Shown here: one piece after another, positions 1-11,302 of the stretch
Numbering within the stretch: the stretch's first letter is position 1
Layout of the letters: the number at the start of each line of letters is the position of its first letter
Origin: Physcomitrium patens
Lineage: Eukaryota; Streptophyta; Bryopsida; Funariales; Funariaceae
Direction: 5' to 3'
DNA length: 64,000 bases
Assembly (NCBI RefSeq): GCF_000002425.4
Contig: NC_037255.1
Span: 4,629,477 to 4,693,476, forward strand
Program-made: the position numbers and the translations under genes
Notes under the pieces: generated by a model
Told to the model about the DNA's origin: nothing
Seen by the model: the letters and a program-made list of their open reading frames with translations, nothing else
The model's database searches: none

Positions 1-2662
1 TTGTTATATAGTCTATGGTAACTAAAATATATCACTTTTGGCTACAATTGGATGCTGGTGTGATGGAACTGATAAAATCAATACCCCATCTTTCAAATGG
101 TACTTGTGCCAAGATTGGTACTAATGGCATGGTTGAAGTGTCCAAGGGTCGATTCATTTGTTGACAGGGATCACAACAATGAACAAATTGGTGTGCATCA
201 AAAAACATTATGGGCCACTAATATCTTGCCATTAAAGCCTTGCTAGCAGTGCTGTCACCCGTGAAATGACTACCACAACTATCCAAATGGCAACCTTCTA
301 GTATCGACTGTACTTCACTTGAAAAGATACAGCGTCTTAAAATACCATCTTTATCTTATTTATACAAAGCATTGCAAATCATCATGTATGGGGTACTCTT
401 CAGAATTAGTCCTTTCTTAAGCTTCTCGGTGAAAATCGACGAAAAAATGTAGAAGGTCAAAAACTAAATGGTTTCACTATACTTGGAGGAAATCACATCC
501 ACCACAAATAATTTGGCATTAGAAAGAGCATCAAAGACAGGCTCGTTGCTAAGAATATTAGACAACCAGGATAAATAATCAGCATTTGCATGTTTCTTTT
601 CAAGTCATACAACAATCGTAAAATTGAACTATTGTAGAAGTAATATCCATTGAGCAATGGACCCACTCAATTGAGGCTTATTAATCATATATTTGAAGGC
701 ATCATGATCCATATAAAATACAAATGGATATCCAAGAAAATAGTGCCGAAACTTCTGAACTAAGTATATCATACCCAATGCTTTGCGTTCAATAGTAGTA
801 TAATTACGTTTGGCAGCCACCAATTACCGATTGATATAATAGATAGGATGATCTAGACCCTGGTCATCCTTATGACTTAGCATCAATCCAATAGCCACAT
901 TCAATGCATCAACGTATACATGAAAATGCTCCGTCCAACTAGGTCCTACCAATATTGGAGCAGAGACCAATTTTGACTTTAATGCCTCAAAGGCCATGGT
1001 ACATTCCATGGTCTAGATAGGACTAGTCCCATTTGATGGAGGTTTCTTCAATAAGTTCATTAAAGATTGACAAATAACTACAAACAAATAAATAAAGCGA
1101 CGATAATAACTGACATGGCCGATAAACCCTTGAACACTAGAGACTCTCTCTAGTTTGGACAAGTTTATTATATGCTGTATTTTGTCAGGATCTGTAGCAA
1201 TATCCCGGCTAGAGACAATATGTTTCAATAATTTTTTGGATGGAACACCAAGTTGACACTTATCTAAGTTCAACGATATTCCAAACTTAACGCACCAAGC
1301 CAAATATTTACCTAGATAATTAAGATAATCTTGTTTTGTATTGAATGCACAAAATTTATCTAAAAAGATCTCCATAAATATCAGGAGATAGTCTTGGAAG
1401 GCTTGATTCATTACTCTCTAAAACGTGGCAGGGATGTTGCATAATCTAAAAGGTATCACGTAATAAGCAATTGTGCCCTAATCCATAGTAAAGGTCGTCT
1501 TGAGTTGGTCTTCCAGTGTAATTTGAACTTGATTATATCCAAAAAATCCATCAAGGAACAAATAACATTTGTGACTTGCTACGGCATTCAATATAATATC
1601 CGTGAAAGGTAATGGGAAGTAATCTTTCTTGATGGCAGCATTAAGTTTTCAAAAATCTTGACAAATTTGGATTTTTCCGTTTTTTTTTTGGCACCAACAT
1701 GATTGGAGAAACTCACTCACTATTCCGTATTGAGTAAATAAAACCAACCACAAGAAGCTTGTCCAATTCTTCCTTCACTATGAGGGAGTATTTAGGATCA
1801 AGGCAATATTGCATCTATCGTATCGGTTTAGTATTATTTTCTAAAATGATACGATGCTCACAAACTTTAGCGAGGATATCTTTTAGATCATCATAAGTCC
1901 AAGCAAAAGCGGATTTATGATGCAAGAAAATTTTTGCCTAGTAGGTCAACTCCTATTCCTTAATACCTTTGTAGACCTTAATTGTCCGAGGCTTCGATAT
2001 AGTCACCAAGTTGATAATTTGACATAAAGGTGCAACGACAATGTTCTATTGCAACTCCCGTGCTGGTTTAAAATCAGTTGGTAAGTCCGACATGTACAAA
2101 GTACTGAAACCTATGTCCAAAGCACTCACATGGTGCACATCATACTTGATCATTCAATCAATACTAACTTTAGCAGAGATTTCTAAATCCAGTAGGTATA
2201 TCAAATACTCCCCCGACCTCCACATTGATACACCACTCCAGGGTGTTGGGCTACTTCTATAGGTGCCTCTATAATCGGTGCTACTACGTCATCATCAGAG
2301 CTAAGCTTATTTTCTGATGTCAATTAAGATGTTGACAATTGAGATTCCTTGAGATAATGTACTGAGTAAATTTGTAACACCATTTTATCTCTGCCCTTAC
2401 CAATTGTCAAAGTACCTCGATCCAAATTATTCTTGGCCTTTGTTTGATAAAGCCAGGGCCGTCCCAATAAAATTAGATATGATAAAGTTGAACATTCTAA
2501 TTGAAAGATAATGTAGTTGATTTCATACATAATATCGGTAATTATAATATGAATACTCTGTAAAATATCCACTGATTTAACCCGGCTATGATCTGCCATC
2601 CTTAATACCAATATTGTGGGTACTAAGTATTCCAAATCTAAAGCATCCATTGTATCAGCGTT
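1..2662 (-). pseudogene. Gypsy A pol, decayed: protease C-terminus, RT, RNase H, integrase N-terminus
   Basis: Minus-strand remains of a Ty3/gypsy polyprotein that runs off the left edge. In coding order: the protease C-terminal half (about 2662-2324, with the ILLGRPWL motif), an RT linker with a SAFAW-like stretch, the RT core (about 1850-1013), RNase H (about 1009-540) and the HHCC zinc-binding start of integrase (about 330-1, followed by PFERWGIDF). The RT active site, normally YLDD or FLDD, reads FLDK at about 1365, so a catalytic Asp is lost. Stops and frame changes occur throughout. The LGRPWL-type protease and the gag further right resemble plant Athila/Tat-type elements. Family assignment is by motif recognition only; domain identity is secure, lineage less so. 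Confidence 0.85.
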
Positions 2663-2794
2663 GTCGTATTGTAACACGACTATATGGTGAAAATATAAAT
2701 AAAAAAGATATTTTTAATATTTAGTTATCTTAGATGTTAGAAACAGTGGCCAATTCTAGTGCCAATATTCAGAGTCAGTTAATGTCACCCCACT

Positions 2795-3460
2795 GGCATC
2801 ATCGAATCAAGTATCCTCTATACCAACGGGAAAACCAGAATCATTTTCTAATCCTACATGGAACAAGCCTAGTAGGTATATATTGGTGGAGACATCCAAT
2901 ATGCATGATGGAGGTATAAGAAGACCACTTCGTCCTTTCCGTTGCAGACATGTTGGTCATTCTGCCACTGAATGTTTCAATCCCAAAGTTAGTGATGATT
3001 ACATATTAGTGTATAGGAATTGCAAGCAGTTGAGGCATACTTATCAACAATGTAATGCTTCGTTCAATTTCAATAAATGGGATCAGCAGATCTAAAGCTA
3101 AGGAAAAATTGAGGAGATTAATCAAGGTCCTCAAGATTCTCTGATAAATCGGGTGGACTAAGTCCGAGCCATTCTTATCAGGACTCAAAAAAAGGAGAAA
3201 AGATCAATTCCATATTCAGGTGAGTCTGATGTGAAGGGCCAATTTGACCTAATTATGGGGACATCCAATCTAGGTCCTAGTATGGGCTTCTTACCTAGTA
3301 TGACACTTGACTTGGTTGGGCAACCCAATGAGGTCCCGAATATGGAGGCTTCAATTCTATTTCAAGTTGTTTCGTTCTCTATGCCATTTTGGAAGAAACA
3401 TCCTTTCCATGAAAAGATCCTCTTAGAAATAGGAATTCCAAGGAAGCACCGTTAGTTGTT
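2795..3460 (+). repeat. Arm 1 of inverted repeat: gag zinc-knuckle piece joined to LTR sequence
   Basis: Reads on the plus strand as a fragment of nucleocapsid: a cysteine-histidine box with GHSATEC, a second degenerate Cys box, then a run of B-LTR sequence (the block around GACATCCAATC, TTGGTTGGGCAACCCAAT). The same composite lies in opposite orientation at about 4845-5440 within gypsy A. Similarity continues across both the gag and the LTR-like part, so the joint itself was duplicated. Confidence 0.7.
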
Positions 3461-4129
3461 CCAATTTGGAGTCCAGGGCGGGAGAAAAGGAGACCATACA
3501 GAGTTAAAAGGGAGGAAAGGATAAAGAAAGGGGCATTTGGAGATCAAGATTTTTTGGGATCAGAGAGCTAGCTTCAAGCTCCTTCGAAAGGTATAGAATT
3601 GGATTTTATAGGGTTTGGGAGGACTTTTGCAATCGTTGCGGAAAGTCAGTGTTTGTATTGGTGAATTGGATTTTTTGCAATAAAGTTAAGGCTGGTACTC
3701 TTGATTGTTTTGTGAAATTGGAGAAACTTCTGTGGTTGAAATTTAGAGGTGTCTAGAGGGTTGAGTATGCCGAGTGCATGCTAAAGTTTGTATTAATCTG
3801 ACGAAATAGATAGAAGATATTTGACCATTAGTATAAAGAGGTGTCGAAAGTTAGCAGATTGGAGTTGTTTAGGGTTTCTGTAATATCTGGAGATCTACCA
3901 ACTGAAATAAGGTGACTTTTAGTGTGTTAAGTCGAGGACTTCTAGGCGGCGATCATAATACATGAGTGTGGATTAACGACATTTTCTTGCAACCTGTAAA
4001 TTAGATTGGATTAAAACTTCTTGAGCATTTAGAAGGCTTGCAAAGACACTAATGGTAGAAATTTACAACAATCAGATGGTCAAATTGAGAATTACAACTT
4101 ATTGAAGCTCGTTGTCTAGAATTAGGATT

Positions 4130-4206
4130 AAAAATAAAATAAAATAAAAATAAAAATAAAAATAAAATCATAAAATAAAATAAAATAAAAATAAAAAATA
4201 AAAACT
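4130..4206. repeat. A-rich simple repeat (AAAAT/AAAATA)n
   Basis: About 75 bp of tandem AAAAT and AAATA units within LTR B1. Other B LTRs lack it at this place, so it is a local expansion. Confidence 0.9.
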
Positions 4207-4429
4207 AACAAATAACAAAAGACTTTGTGCTTATAATATCTTGAAGTTATTAAAAATAGTGTTTCTAAGAACTTTGTATTGGGATTAAGCTTTTACATTG
4301 AAATCCAAAATAGTTTGTGTTTAGATGGTTGAAATCCACTAGCCTACCTGAATAATTGTAAAACATTGTTTTATCTTTCACAGCAAGATGCCCGGTGTGT
4401 TCTTAAGCAAGATAGTATGTAATAAGATA

Positions 4430-4844
4430 GCATTCATTACATTGATACTGGAACCACCATCCATCTAAACACCCGAGATCATAACACCGTCAATCGTAAC
4501 ATCGATGGTTGATGCACTTGAGTCAGGGTTCAAACTGACTTCACAAACTTCCTTATTGTATTACTTATGCCGTGTTAACGATAAATTCAATGTAGAACGA
4601 TACTTTGGTGTGACCACTAGAAGTTACTTCATAGAAATAGAAGGCCAAATAGTGTCCAAATCCTTCAAAATGTCATAAGGTTCCATATTTAAGATAATTT
4701 CTAATGCCTTCTTTCTTTTCATTGGGTTGAGTTTAACTCTGAGAGATAAGATATTCTTTCACTCTAGACTTGAAATTGGACTAGTAGCCTCAGCTTCATT
4801 GGAATTTGCAGCTCTGAGAGGATCTTTTAATAGATAGGATGTTT
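4430..4844 (-). pseudogene. Gypsy A protease N-terminal half
   Basis: Minus-strand reading just right of LTR B1 contains a DGGSSINVM motif (about 4465-4440), the retropepsin active-site region (family consensus D-[ST]-G-A-S, here D-G-G-S-S). The match to the protease C-terminal half left of the LTR shows the two were once continuous. The stretch upstream toward 4844 holds several stops and no clear domain; it is probably the gag-protease linker. Confidence 0.7.
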
Positions 4845-5440
4845 TCTGAAACTACGTAGAAAATAGAATCGCTTGGAACGGATCTGAAACCTCTGTAATT
4901 TGGACCTCATTGGGTTGTCCAATTGAATTAGGTCTCATATAAAGTAAGAGGCCCGTAATAAGACCTAGATTGGATGTCCCCATAATTGGGTCAAATTGGC
5001 CTTTCGCATCAAGTTCACCCAAATGTTGAATTGGTCCTTTCTCTTTTTGCTGACTCCTGATAAGAATGACTTGGACATATTTCACCCAATTTATTGGAGA
5101 ATCTTGAGGACATTGATTTATCTCCTCAATTTTTCCTTGACTTTGGATCTGCTAATCCCGATTATTAAAATTGAACAAAGCATTACATTGTTGATATGTA
5201 TGCCCCGACTGCTTACAATTTTCACATACTACTGCATAATCGTCATTGACTCTGGGATTGGGAATGCATAATGATCAATCTATTTGCAACGGAAACAACA
5301 AAGTAGTCTTCTTGCACCACCATCAGGCATATTGGGTGTCTCTACTAGTATATACCTACTAGGCTTGTTCCATGTAGGGTTAAAAAATGATCCTAATTGT
5401 CCCATTGGTATAGAGGTACTTGATTTGATGACGTCGATGG
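4845..5440 (-). pseudogene. Gypsy A nucleocapsid tail plus LTR-like insert (arm 2 of inverted repeat)
   Basis: Minus-strand sequence between gag and protease. From 5440 to about 5090 it encodes degenerate Cys/His boxes. From about 5085 to 4852 it reads through in an open frame of 77 residues, yet its DNA matches the central part of the family-B LTR, with the blocks GACCCAATTA, GACATCCAATC, TATGAGACCT and GACAACCCAAT. Either LTR sequence was captured into the gag-protease linker or B-type LTRs acquired coding sequence. The opposite-strand partner lies at 2795-3460. Confidence 0.65.
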
Positions 5441-7264
5441 AGCATATTGCTGATACCTTTGCTACTCTTTTTCATATTTTTGGGAGTTTGATACAAATCT
5501 TTGATTAAAATTGGAACTTTAAAAGTTATTGAATGCTTAATTTTGTCGATTAGATCGATTTCCATTCTAGCCAAAGGTATTTCTCATTTGAACTTGATTG
5601 ACATTCCATTGAGTCGATGAAATCATCATCTGTTTACTGAATTATTGTTGCTTTTGTCAATTCCAATAATTAGTTGTTAACTGCTTTTCTCCGTAAAATG
5701 TACCTTGACCCATCATTTGTGAGGGTGAAGGACATTCTATTACCAAATGACTATGGCCCTTACAATTATTCTACCATACATTGGTCCTAGTATTGGTAGG
5801 CTTCTGCCTCTTCTCCTTATCCTTGGCCATATTAATGGCCATATCTTTCATTTTCTTCGTCAGGTTTAATAAGAAGGTTTCATTGAAATCTTTTGAGGCT
5901 GGTATTAATAATAAGTCTGTAGTAATTAACGCTTGTTGTTGATATGGAAAATATGGAGCATACATTATTGTCACGTTCGGTGGTATAGCTTGCAATGGAG
6001 CTACATTAACTGGCCACTGAATATTGGCACTGCAATTGGCAACTATTTCTAACATTTGTAGATAACTATCCACTGATCTGTTCCAAGTCGAATTTTGATA
6101 GCTGCCTTGAATTGGAATTATCATGGCACCTACAATTAAAAACTGATCATAATGGCATTCCTCCCAAATCTTCGCTCTATTAAGAGATACAGTTACCATA
6201 TTTGATTGAGTCTCTTTTATAAATATTTTTAGTTGGGATGGATGCAATCCGTTGATTAATATGGATAATATAAATATCTCTCGTACTTGGTGATTTGGCC
6301 ACTTGTGCAATATATGTGCTACATGACCATAGTATGATTCCATTGCCTCTCTTGGACTCATTTTGGTAGTCATTAATCTTTCTCAAAGTCAATTCTCAAA
6401 ACCAATTGGGTGAAAATGGATTAAAAATGCATTCTTCAATGCTTTCCAATTGAAAATTTGATCCATTGGTTGACGATTGCACCATTCAAATGCCATATCC
6501 TGTAAGGTTGCTAGCAACCATCATAACCAAATATTTTCCATTCTTCCATTATTGGCTACACATGCTGTCAGAAACTGAGACAAATGTTGATCGGGATCTG
6601 CACCGAAAAAATCCCTAAAAGTAAATAATAGAGCCACACTCGTTGTGCAATTACTCACGTCATCTATTTGTACTGCTATTCGAACCACTGGACCACTCGT
6701 CGCTATTGAAGAGAATAATGTTCCACTTAATCTTTTGTTAAAATAATTGGTGCCTTTCTCAATTGATTGTCCTGAATTTTCAAGTTTCCTCAATTTGCTA
6801 TTATTGTCTCTTACTAAGTTATTCAGTTGAATTGGGAGTGAAAATGATGGATTTTGAAATACACTGAATTGGCCCTTATTGTCCAATAATTTATGCCATT
6901 CTACGGAATCAATTTTGATGAAATTAAAAGCTTCTATTATTAAAAACGTATCTAATGGAGTACCCAATTCTTCTGTGATTCTTCCACTTGCACTTAATAG
7001 CCTCAAGGAAAACACTAGTCTATTGACCAAATTTTCTGCAAGTGCTTTTGGTAATTTCTCTAAGGGTATATACTTCTGAAATATTTGATGTTGATCAACT
7101 TCTTTGTATACTTGGATATGTTGACAGGCATGCAACCATGGTTTAATCCAACTTTGTTGATGATTCTTTTTTAACTTTTGTTCTTGCTTGTTACGCAACA
7201 AATTTTTTACTTGCAATCTCACTATTCTTTCTTTCGATTGTAGTATTCTCTTTATTGTTAAGTT
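5441..7264 (-). pseudogene. Gypsy A gag (capsid and zinc knuckle)
   Basis: Minus-strand gag. The longest open pieces are 7222-6521 (233 residues) and 6373-5771 (200 residues). Visible motifs are DPDQHLSQFLTACVANNGR (about 6600-6545), then an AFEW-NRQP and NAF-IHFHPIGFEN capsid stretch (about 6505-6395), SPREAMESYYGHVAHIL and PNHQVREIF. A nucleocapsid knuckle with NCKGHSHLVIECP lies at about 5765-5718. This set is typical of plant Ty3/gypsy gag. The frame breaks near 6520 and 6390 and again below 5770. The gag forms the structural particle; here it is not expressible as one protein. Confidence 0.85.
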
Positions 7265-8030
7265 CTCATTCTTAATAAGGATACTCTTTCAAAATATGGC
7301 TTTAATCATTACTATCAACAAAGTGACTTAGTTAATGCCTTTGAATTACATGTGCTATCTTCAATACTCTATAATTCTTTCATGAAAACTCCAAATACAA
7401 AAATATTCTTACAAAAGATAGAGATCCTAAAATCATCCTTGTGGCTGCACTTCTTAATCTCTAAAATCTATCATAAAACTCCTTGTATCTTCAAAAGAAC
7501 AATGATATATCTCAAAAAGACACCTTAATTTTAAATAGCTATAACTTCATCACTATAATTTCAAATCTTCTAAAATTTGTATACAAATTGTAATCCAAAT
7601 CCTAATCCTTATAATCTTTACTTTTGATATTTAAATACTCCTTCTAAAGTCGCCAAAATCCTTATTATGGTTGTAGTCAACCTACTGAATGCCTATTGGA
7701 TATGGTTCTTAATCAACAGAGATGAAGATCTTTATCCTTTGCCTTCATTCATCCATACTTTGCTTTCATCCCTCCAAATATGTTTCTTAGAGGTTTGGAT
7801 CTTCATCTTTGAGCTTTAATCTTTTCTTTAAATTTTATACTAAATATCTAAATCTCATATAATTTAAATACTATAATCAACATAAATAAACCTTAAAATA
7901 ATTTTTTTATATCAATTATTTTTAAATTAATCTAATAACTATTCTAATGTACATTAATATTTTTAAATATATTATATATTTTAGTTAATTTTCACATATT
8001 ATAAATAATTATAATATAATATTGATATTA
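7265..8030 (-). repeat. Reversed family-D LTR fragment
   Basis: Read on the minus strand, 7830-7680 resembles the D LTR at about 52850-52980 (AGATGAA, CCTTTGCCTTCATTCATCCA region, ATTGGATATGG), and the stretch ending near 8030 resembles the D LTR start. It lies just upstream of the gypsy A gag and could be a truncated solo LTR. Boundaries are approximate. No coding sequence seen. Confidence 0.45.
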
Positions 8031-8440
8031 TAGTAAATTCAAATAACTCAATCATCTTTTTTTTAGAAATCCGATTCAATTCCATTTTTCATATATAACA
8101 TCTCAAATACTTTGAAATATCCCTTCCATCAAATTGATGAATTTTATTAATCATTGCTTGCAATGCTTTGGTTGACAAAGCTTCTTTGTAATTATTGCTA
8201 TGTTAATATTTTATAAATAATATAAATTTTTGAAACATATTTTTAATATTTAGATCAAAGTACATACCTTGTCCACCAATAGAAAATCCACTTAAAGCTC
8301 AACTAGAAGATCCACTTGAAGCTTCATCCAAAGCTCCATCAAAAACTCCAAATTTAATTTTCTTGTCTACTTATGCTATCAATTTCAAATAACGACAAAT
8401 TCAATTCAACACCTTCCACCTAAAACTTTCACATTGGATT
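8031..8440. other. AT-rich spacer, nothing recognised
   Basis: About 410 bp of AT-rich sequence with short A/T runs. No open reading frame, repeat or RNA signal could be recognised on either strand. Confidence 0.6.
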
Positions 8441-8825
8441 CACAACTTATATCTTAATATATATTATTTTATTTGAAAATGTATTGGGCACTTGCCTATA
8501 AAAGATGAAGTTGTATTTTTATAAATATCTAAGAAACTCTAATAGGTTTCATCTTTATAAGAAGAATACAATTCGAATTTTAATTCAAAAGTACTTAAAG
8601 CCAATATAAAGTGCTCAAAAATATACTTTTTGATAACTTCAACTATCCATAAATCCCAATTATTCTATTACTTTTTAATTTTTATTTACAAGTCCTAATT
8701 CTAATTAGTGAGCTTTGGTGAGTTATAACTCCTAATTTGATTGTCTACTTGGTAAAAAAAAATTTATATAAATTCCTCTATAAGCCTTCTACATACTCAA
8801 AAAAAATCAATCCAATCCAATTTAC
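8441..8825 (-). repeat. Reversed LTR remnant interrupted by C1
   Basis: Shares an extended match with 31430-31780: GGGCACTTGCCTATAAAAGATGAAG, the AATAGGTTTCA and AAGAAGAATACAATTC blocks, and TGAGCTTTGGTGAG. The 31409 copy starts TGTCGTATTATG, the reverse of a B/D-type LTR end, so both are probably 3' portions of reversed B/D-related LTRs. Chromovirus C1 is inserted at its right edge. Confidence 0.5.
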
Positions 8826-9386
8826 TGTCAAAGACAGGAACTTGATGAAAAAGCAATTCAGACAAGTGAGCCTTCATTCAAAAAAAGGTAACAAAATATA
8901 AATAAACAAGTATGTATATTGAAAGAAAAACTGGAATGGTTATTGCCAAAGACTAGAAAATATGAAGACTCTTGAAACTAGATTGGAAACAAGAAAGGAG
9001 TTGACAAGAGTGAAAAAGGCTTCACTCTTGTCTTTATATGTACTATCTAACTAGGGGCTATGTGGCGACATTCTATAAGACCTCCAATAAGTGTTGACTT
9101 TGTAAGACACATGCCTTGATTTACAAGACAAATTTTTCTATGTATGGGCCACATTGTTAGTTTGGTCTTCAAGCTAACAATATATGTGGCACATGGCTAA
9201 CTTATTGACAAGGTTTCTAATCTAAAAAGTCAATTAAAGACACAGATAAAGTCAAAGCAGCGTCTATAAAGCTTCTAAAAAGCTTCTATACTAAATACTG
9301 TAGAATTAATTTACTTTTATCTACTTTTACTAACTTCTACCGATTTATATATGTAATTCCTGGCTTACATGAGTATGTCCGTGACA
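8826..9386 (-). repeat. C1 3' LTR
   Basis: Direct repeat of 16006-16567; the two are clearly alignable along their whole length with scattered substitutions. Ends TGTCAAAGACA and CCGTGACA. On the minus strand it follows a purine-rich tract, as a 3' LTR should. Confidence 0.92.
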
Positions 9387-9402
9387 TTACCTTCCCTTCT
9401 AG
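9387..9402 (-). other. C1 polypurine tract
   Basis: On the minus strand the bases just before the 3' LTR read AGAAGGGAAGGTAA, a purine run of the kind that primes plus-strand DNA synthesis. Confidence 0.75.
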
Positions 9403-9695
9403 GAATGAGTTCTACGAGGAGTGGTCATCATATGTTGAGAAAATCTATGATGCGACGAATTATATTCGCCACATACTCTGATCTTTGTTCTCTTCAAAGA
9501 TGATTGATAAGGCCTCTCAATCATCGATAGTGTCCTATACCTAAGCGGAAAGACTACCCAGTTATTTGATTATTGTTGAGGCCTTCATAACTTCTTTCGA
9601 ATAGAACATTTGGAACACCATCAGGAGTTGTTCCTACCTCTAATAAAATCACCAAACATCGAGAGTTCCTTCCTAAGTCGTGATACCAAATGCAT
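9403..9695 (-). other. C1 3' untranslated tail, part 1
   Basis: Non-coding tail between the chromodomain and the polypurine tract of C1, continued at 11036-11302 after the inserted solo LTR. No open frame or motif seen. Confidence 0.6.
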
Positions 9696-11035
9696 TGTCA
9701 TGTTGTAGTTTAGCTACTATATGAAAATAATGTAATTATGTATTTAATATATAATTTATTAAGTAACATGGTGAGAGCCATATTAGTAGATTTTAGTTGG
9801 TTGTAGAATATAATTTGATTATTACTTTGAAAAGAGGTTGTTTAAAAAGATTACTATAGAATTTGTATAACTTTAATTTTCTTTTGATAGTGGCTTTTAA
9901 GATTGGTTTTGGTTGATAGTAACTTCTAAATATTTAGAATCACCTTTATTAGACATTAGTGACCTTTGAAAACTTCTTTTGGTTCTTTTATTTGGTATTT
10001 AGAGCATAAATTATATAAATCTTATAAGAAAAAGGATTGAAGAAGGATTTTGGTATCAAAGGGAGTAATTAGGGCACCAATATAGATGAATGGAGATGAA
10101 TATTGAAAATCTCCATTCCTATTGGTTAAAAATCATGACCAATGGGCTTTGAGGAGGCTGCCCGAGGCCATATTAGGGGATTAGGATTAGTTTCCAAAGG
10201 CCATTCGAACTTTGAAGGCTAAAGTCAAAAGGTTTAGGATTTTGGATATGATTTTGGTGCAAAATTTGTGTCATTTGGAGTTTTTATAAAGAAGTTAAGG
10301 TGTTCATTTTTGGACCTAGTGTCATTCTTTGGAACATTGTACATGCATATAGATAGCAAATGAGGATCGGTGACTGGAATTCGAGAGAACACTTTTTTGG
10401 CTACAATTTATGCCTACTGTTTATCAAATTCCAAGCTTTAATAAAGGAGATATTGGTAGTTGAAGTCAGCACTTGGAATCTAAGGATAGTAAGTAGCCCG
10501 ATTTACTTGTACTAGTGATTTGAGCTATATCTTAGACAATTTGACGAGGTTTTGACTCAAAATTTTCAAGATTGTGTATAATCTTGTTATAAAACTTTCT
10601 ATGTAAGTTTTGTGGAATTTAGAGTTTGGATTTTTGAGATATAGGATAAATAGTTTTCAGATGCTTATAAGTTAGTGTTTTGTGCAGCTGCTAGAATTTC
10701 TAAGATGCTGAAAGTTTGGTGATAGATGTATGGTTCATTTTTGTTGTCGTAAAGAATGAACCATACATCTATCACCACATTAAGAATAGCATTTATCTTA
10801 TGTAGAAATTTAAAACAAACTGAATGATTGGATCGAGATAAATGAGATCCTAAAGTCTGATGTAAAAAGGTCTTTGTGGGAAGAAAAATATTTTGAAGGA
10901 TTTTAATATATTTTGAATTTTTATATAAAGGAAAGAGGATTTTTGGGAGCTAAGGCATAATATACAAATGAAATGTAAACTCTCTACAGCTAGATACCTA
11001 GTGTATTTTTAGATAGCAAATCACGCCATACGACA
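9696..11035 (+). repeat. Family-D solo LTR (D1) in the C1 tail
   Basis: About 1340 bp starting TGTCATGTTG and ending CATACGACA. It matches the D2 5' LTR at 52649-53900, including the block GGCTTTGAGGAGGCTGCCCG near 10150. Flanks are GCAT on both sides (9692-9695 and 11036-11039), a perfect 4-bp duplication. No internal region or second LTR exists, so it is a solo LTR. It contains a 23-bp perfect hairpin that D2 lacks. Confidence 0.85.
10717..10777. repeat. Perfect 23-bp inverted repeat (hairpin) in LTR D1
   Basis: Arms 10717-10739 and 10755-10777 are exact reverse complements (left arm begins TGGTGATAGATG, right arm ends CATCTATCACCA) around a 15-nt loop. The corresponding part of the D2 LTR has no such structure. 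Confidence 0.9.
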
Positions 11036-11302
11036 GCATTGTATCTCGCCATCTATTCGAGGAAGAACATGTCATTCTTGAAGATCTTCATCTTGATTGC
11101 GTCATCTTGAAGGTTGTGATAATCGCAATATCCTGTCCGGCAAGTCAGCAAATGAAGGCTCTTGAGTTGAATCCATTGGTTGTTGATTCTCCATCTTCCA
11201 AGCATTACAACTACAAATAAACTATAAAAAAAGAGATAAGTATGAGGATTGAAAGTAGAATGTTATCTTGCATAGATGTTGTTTCTTTTATAAAGAAAGT
11301 TT
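11036..11302 (-). other. C1 3' untranslated tail, part 2
   Basis: Continuation of the C1 tail between the inserted solo LTR and the stop of the chromodomain frame at 11303. No coding or structural signal seen. Confidence 0.6.

Larger units (their letters stand above)
2663..4429 (+). repeat. Family-B LTR (B1), probable solo LTR inside gypsy A
   Basis: Starts TGTCGTATTG and ends near AATAAGATA, matching the ends (TGTCGTGTTG and AATACGACA) of the better-preserved B LTRs at 38608 and 42509. It splits the gypsy A protease: the N-terminal half with the active site lies at 4430-4850 and the C-terminal half at 2324-2662. Left flank is AGCGT and right flank GCATT, which fits a 4-bp duplication GCGT/GCAT. 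At about 1.77 kb it is longer than other copies because of an internal gag-like segment (about 2795-3190) and an A-rich tract. No internal coding region or second LTR is present, so it is read as a solo LTR. Confidence 0.75.

Noticed and set aside
4130-4206. Poly-A tail of a LINE or SINE
   Set aside because: The tract is inside LTR B1 with LTR sequence on both sides, and no LINE or SINE body or target duplication is next to it.
5284-5508. Plus-strand frame starting MQRKQQSSLLAPP
   Set aside because: Antisense to gypsy A nucleocapsid; no domain and not conserved in the inverted partner.
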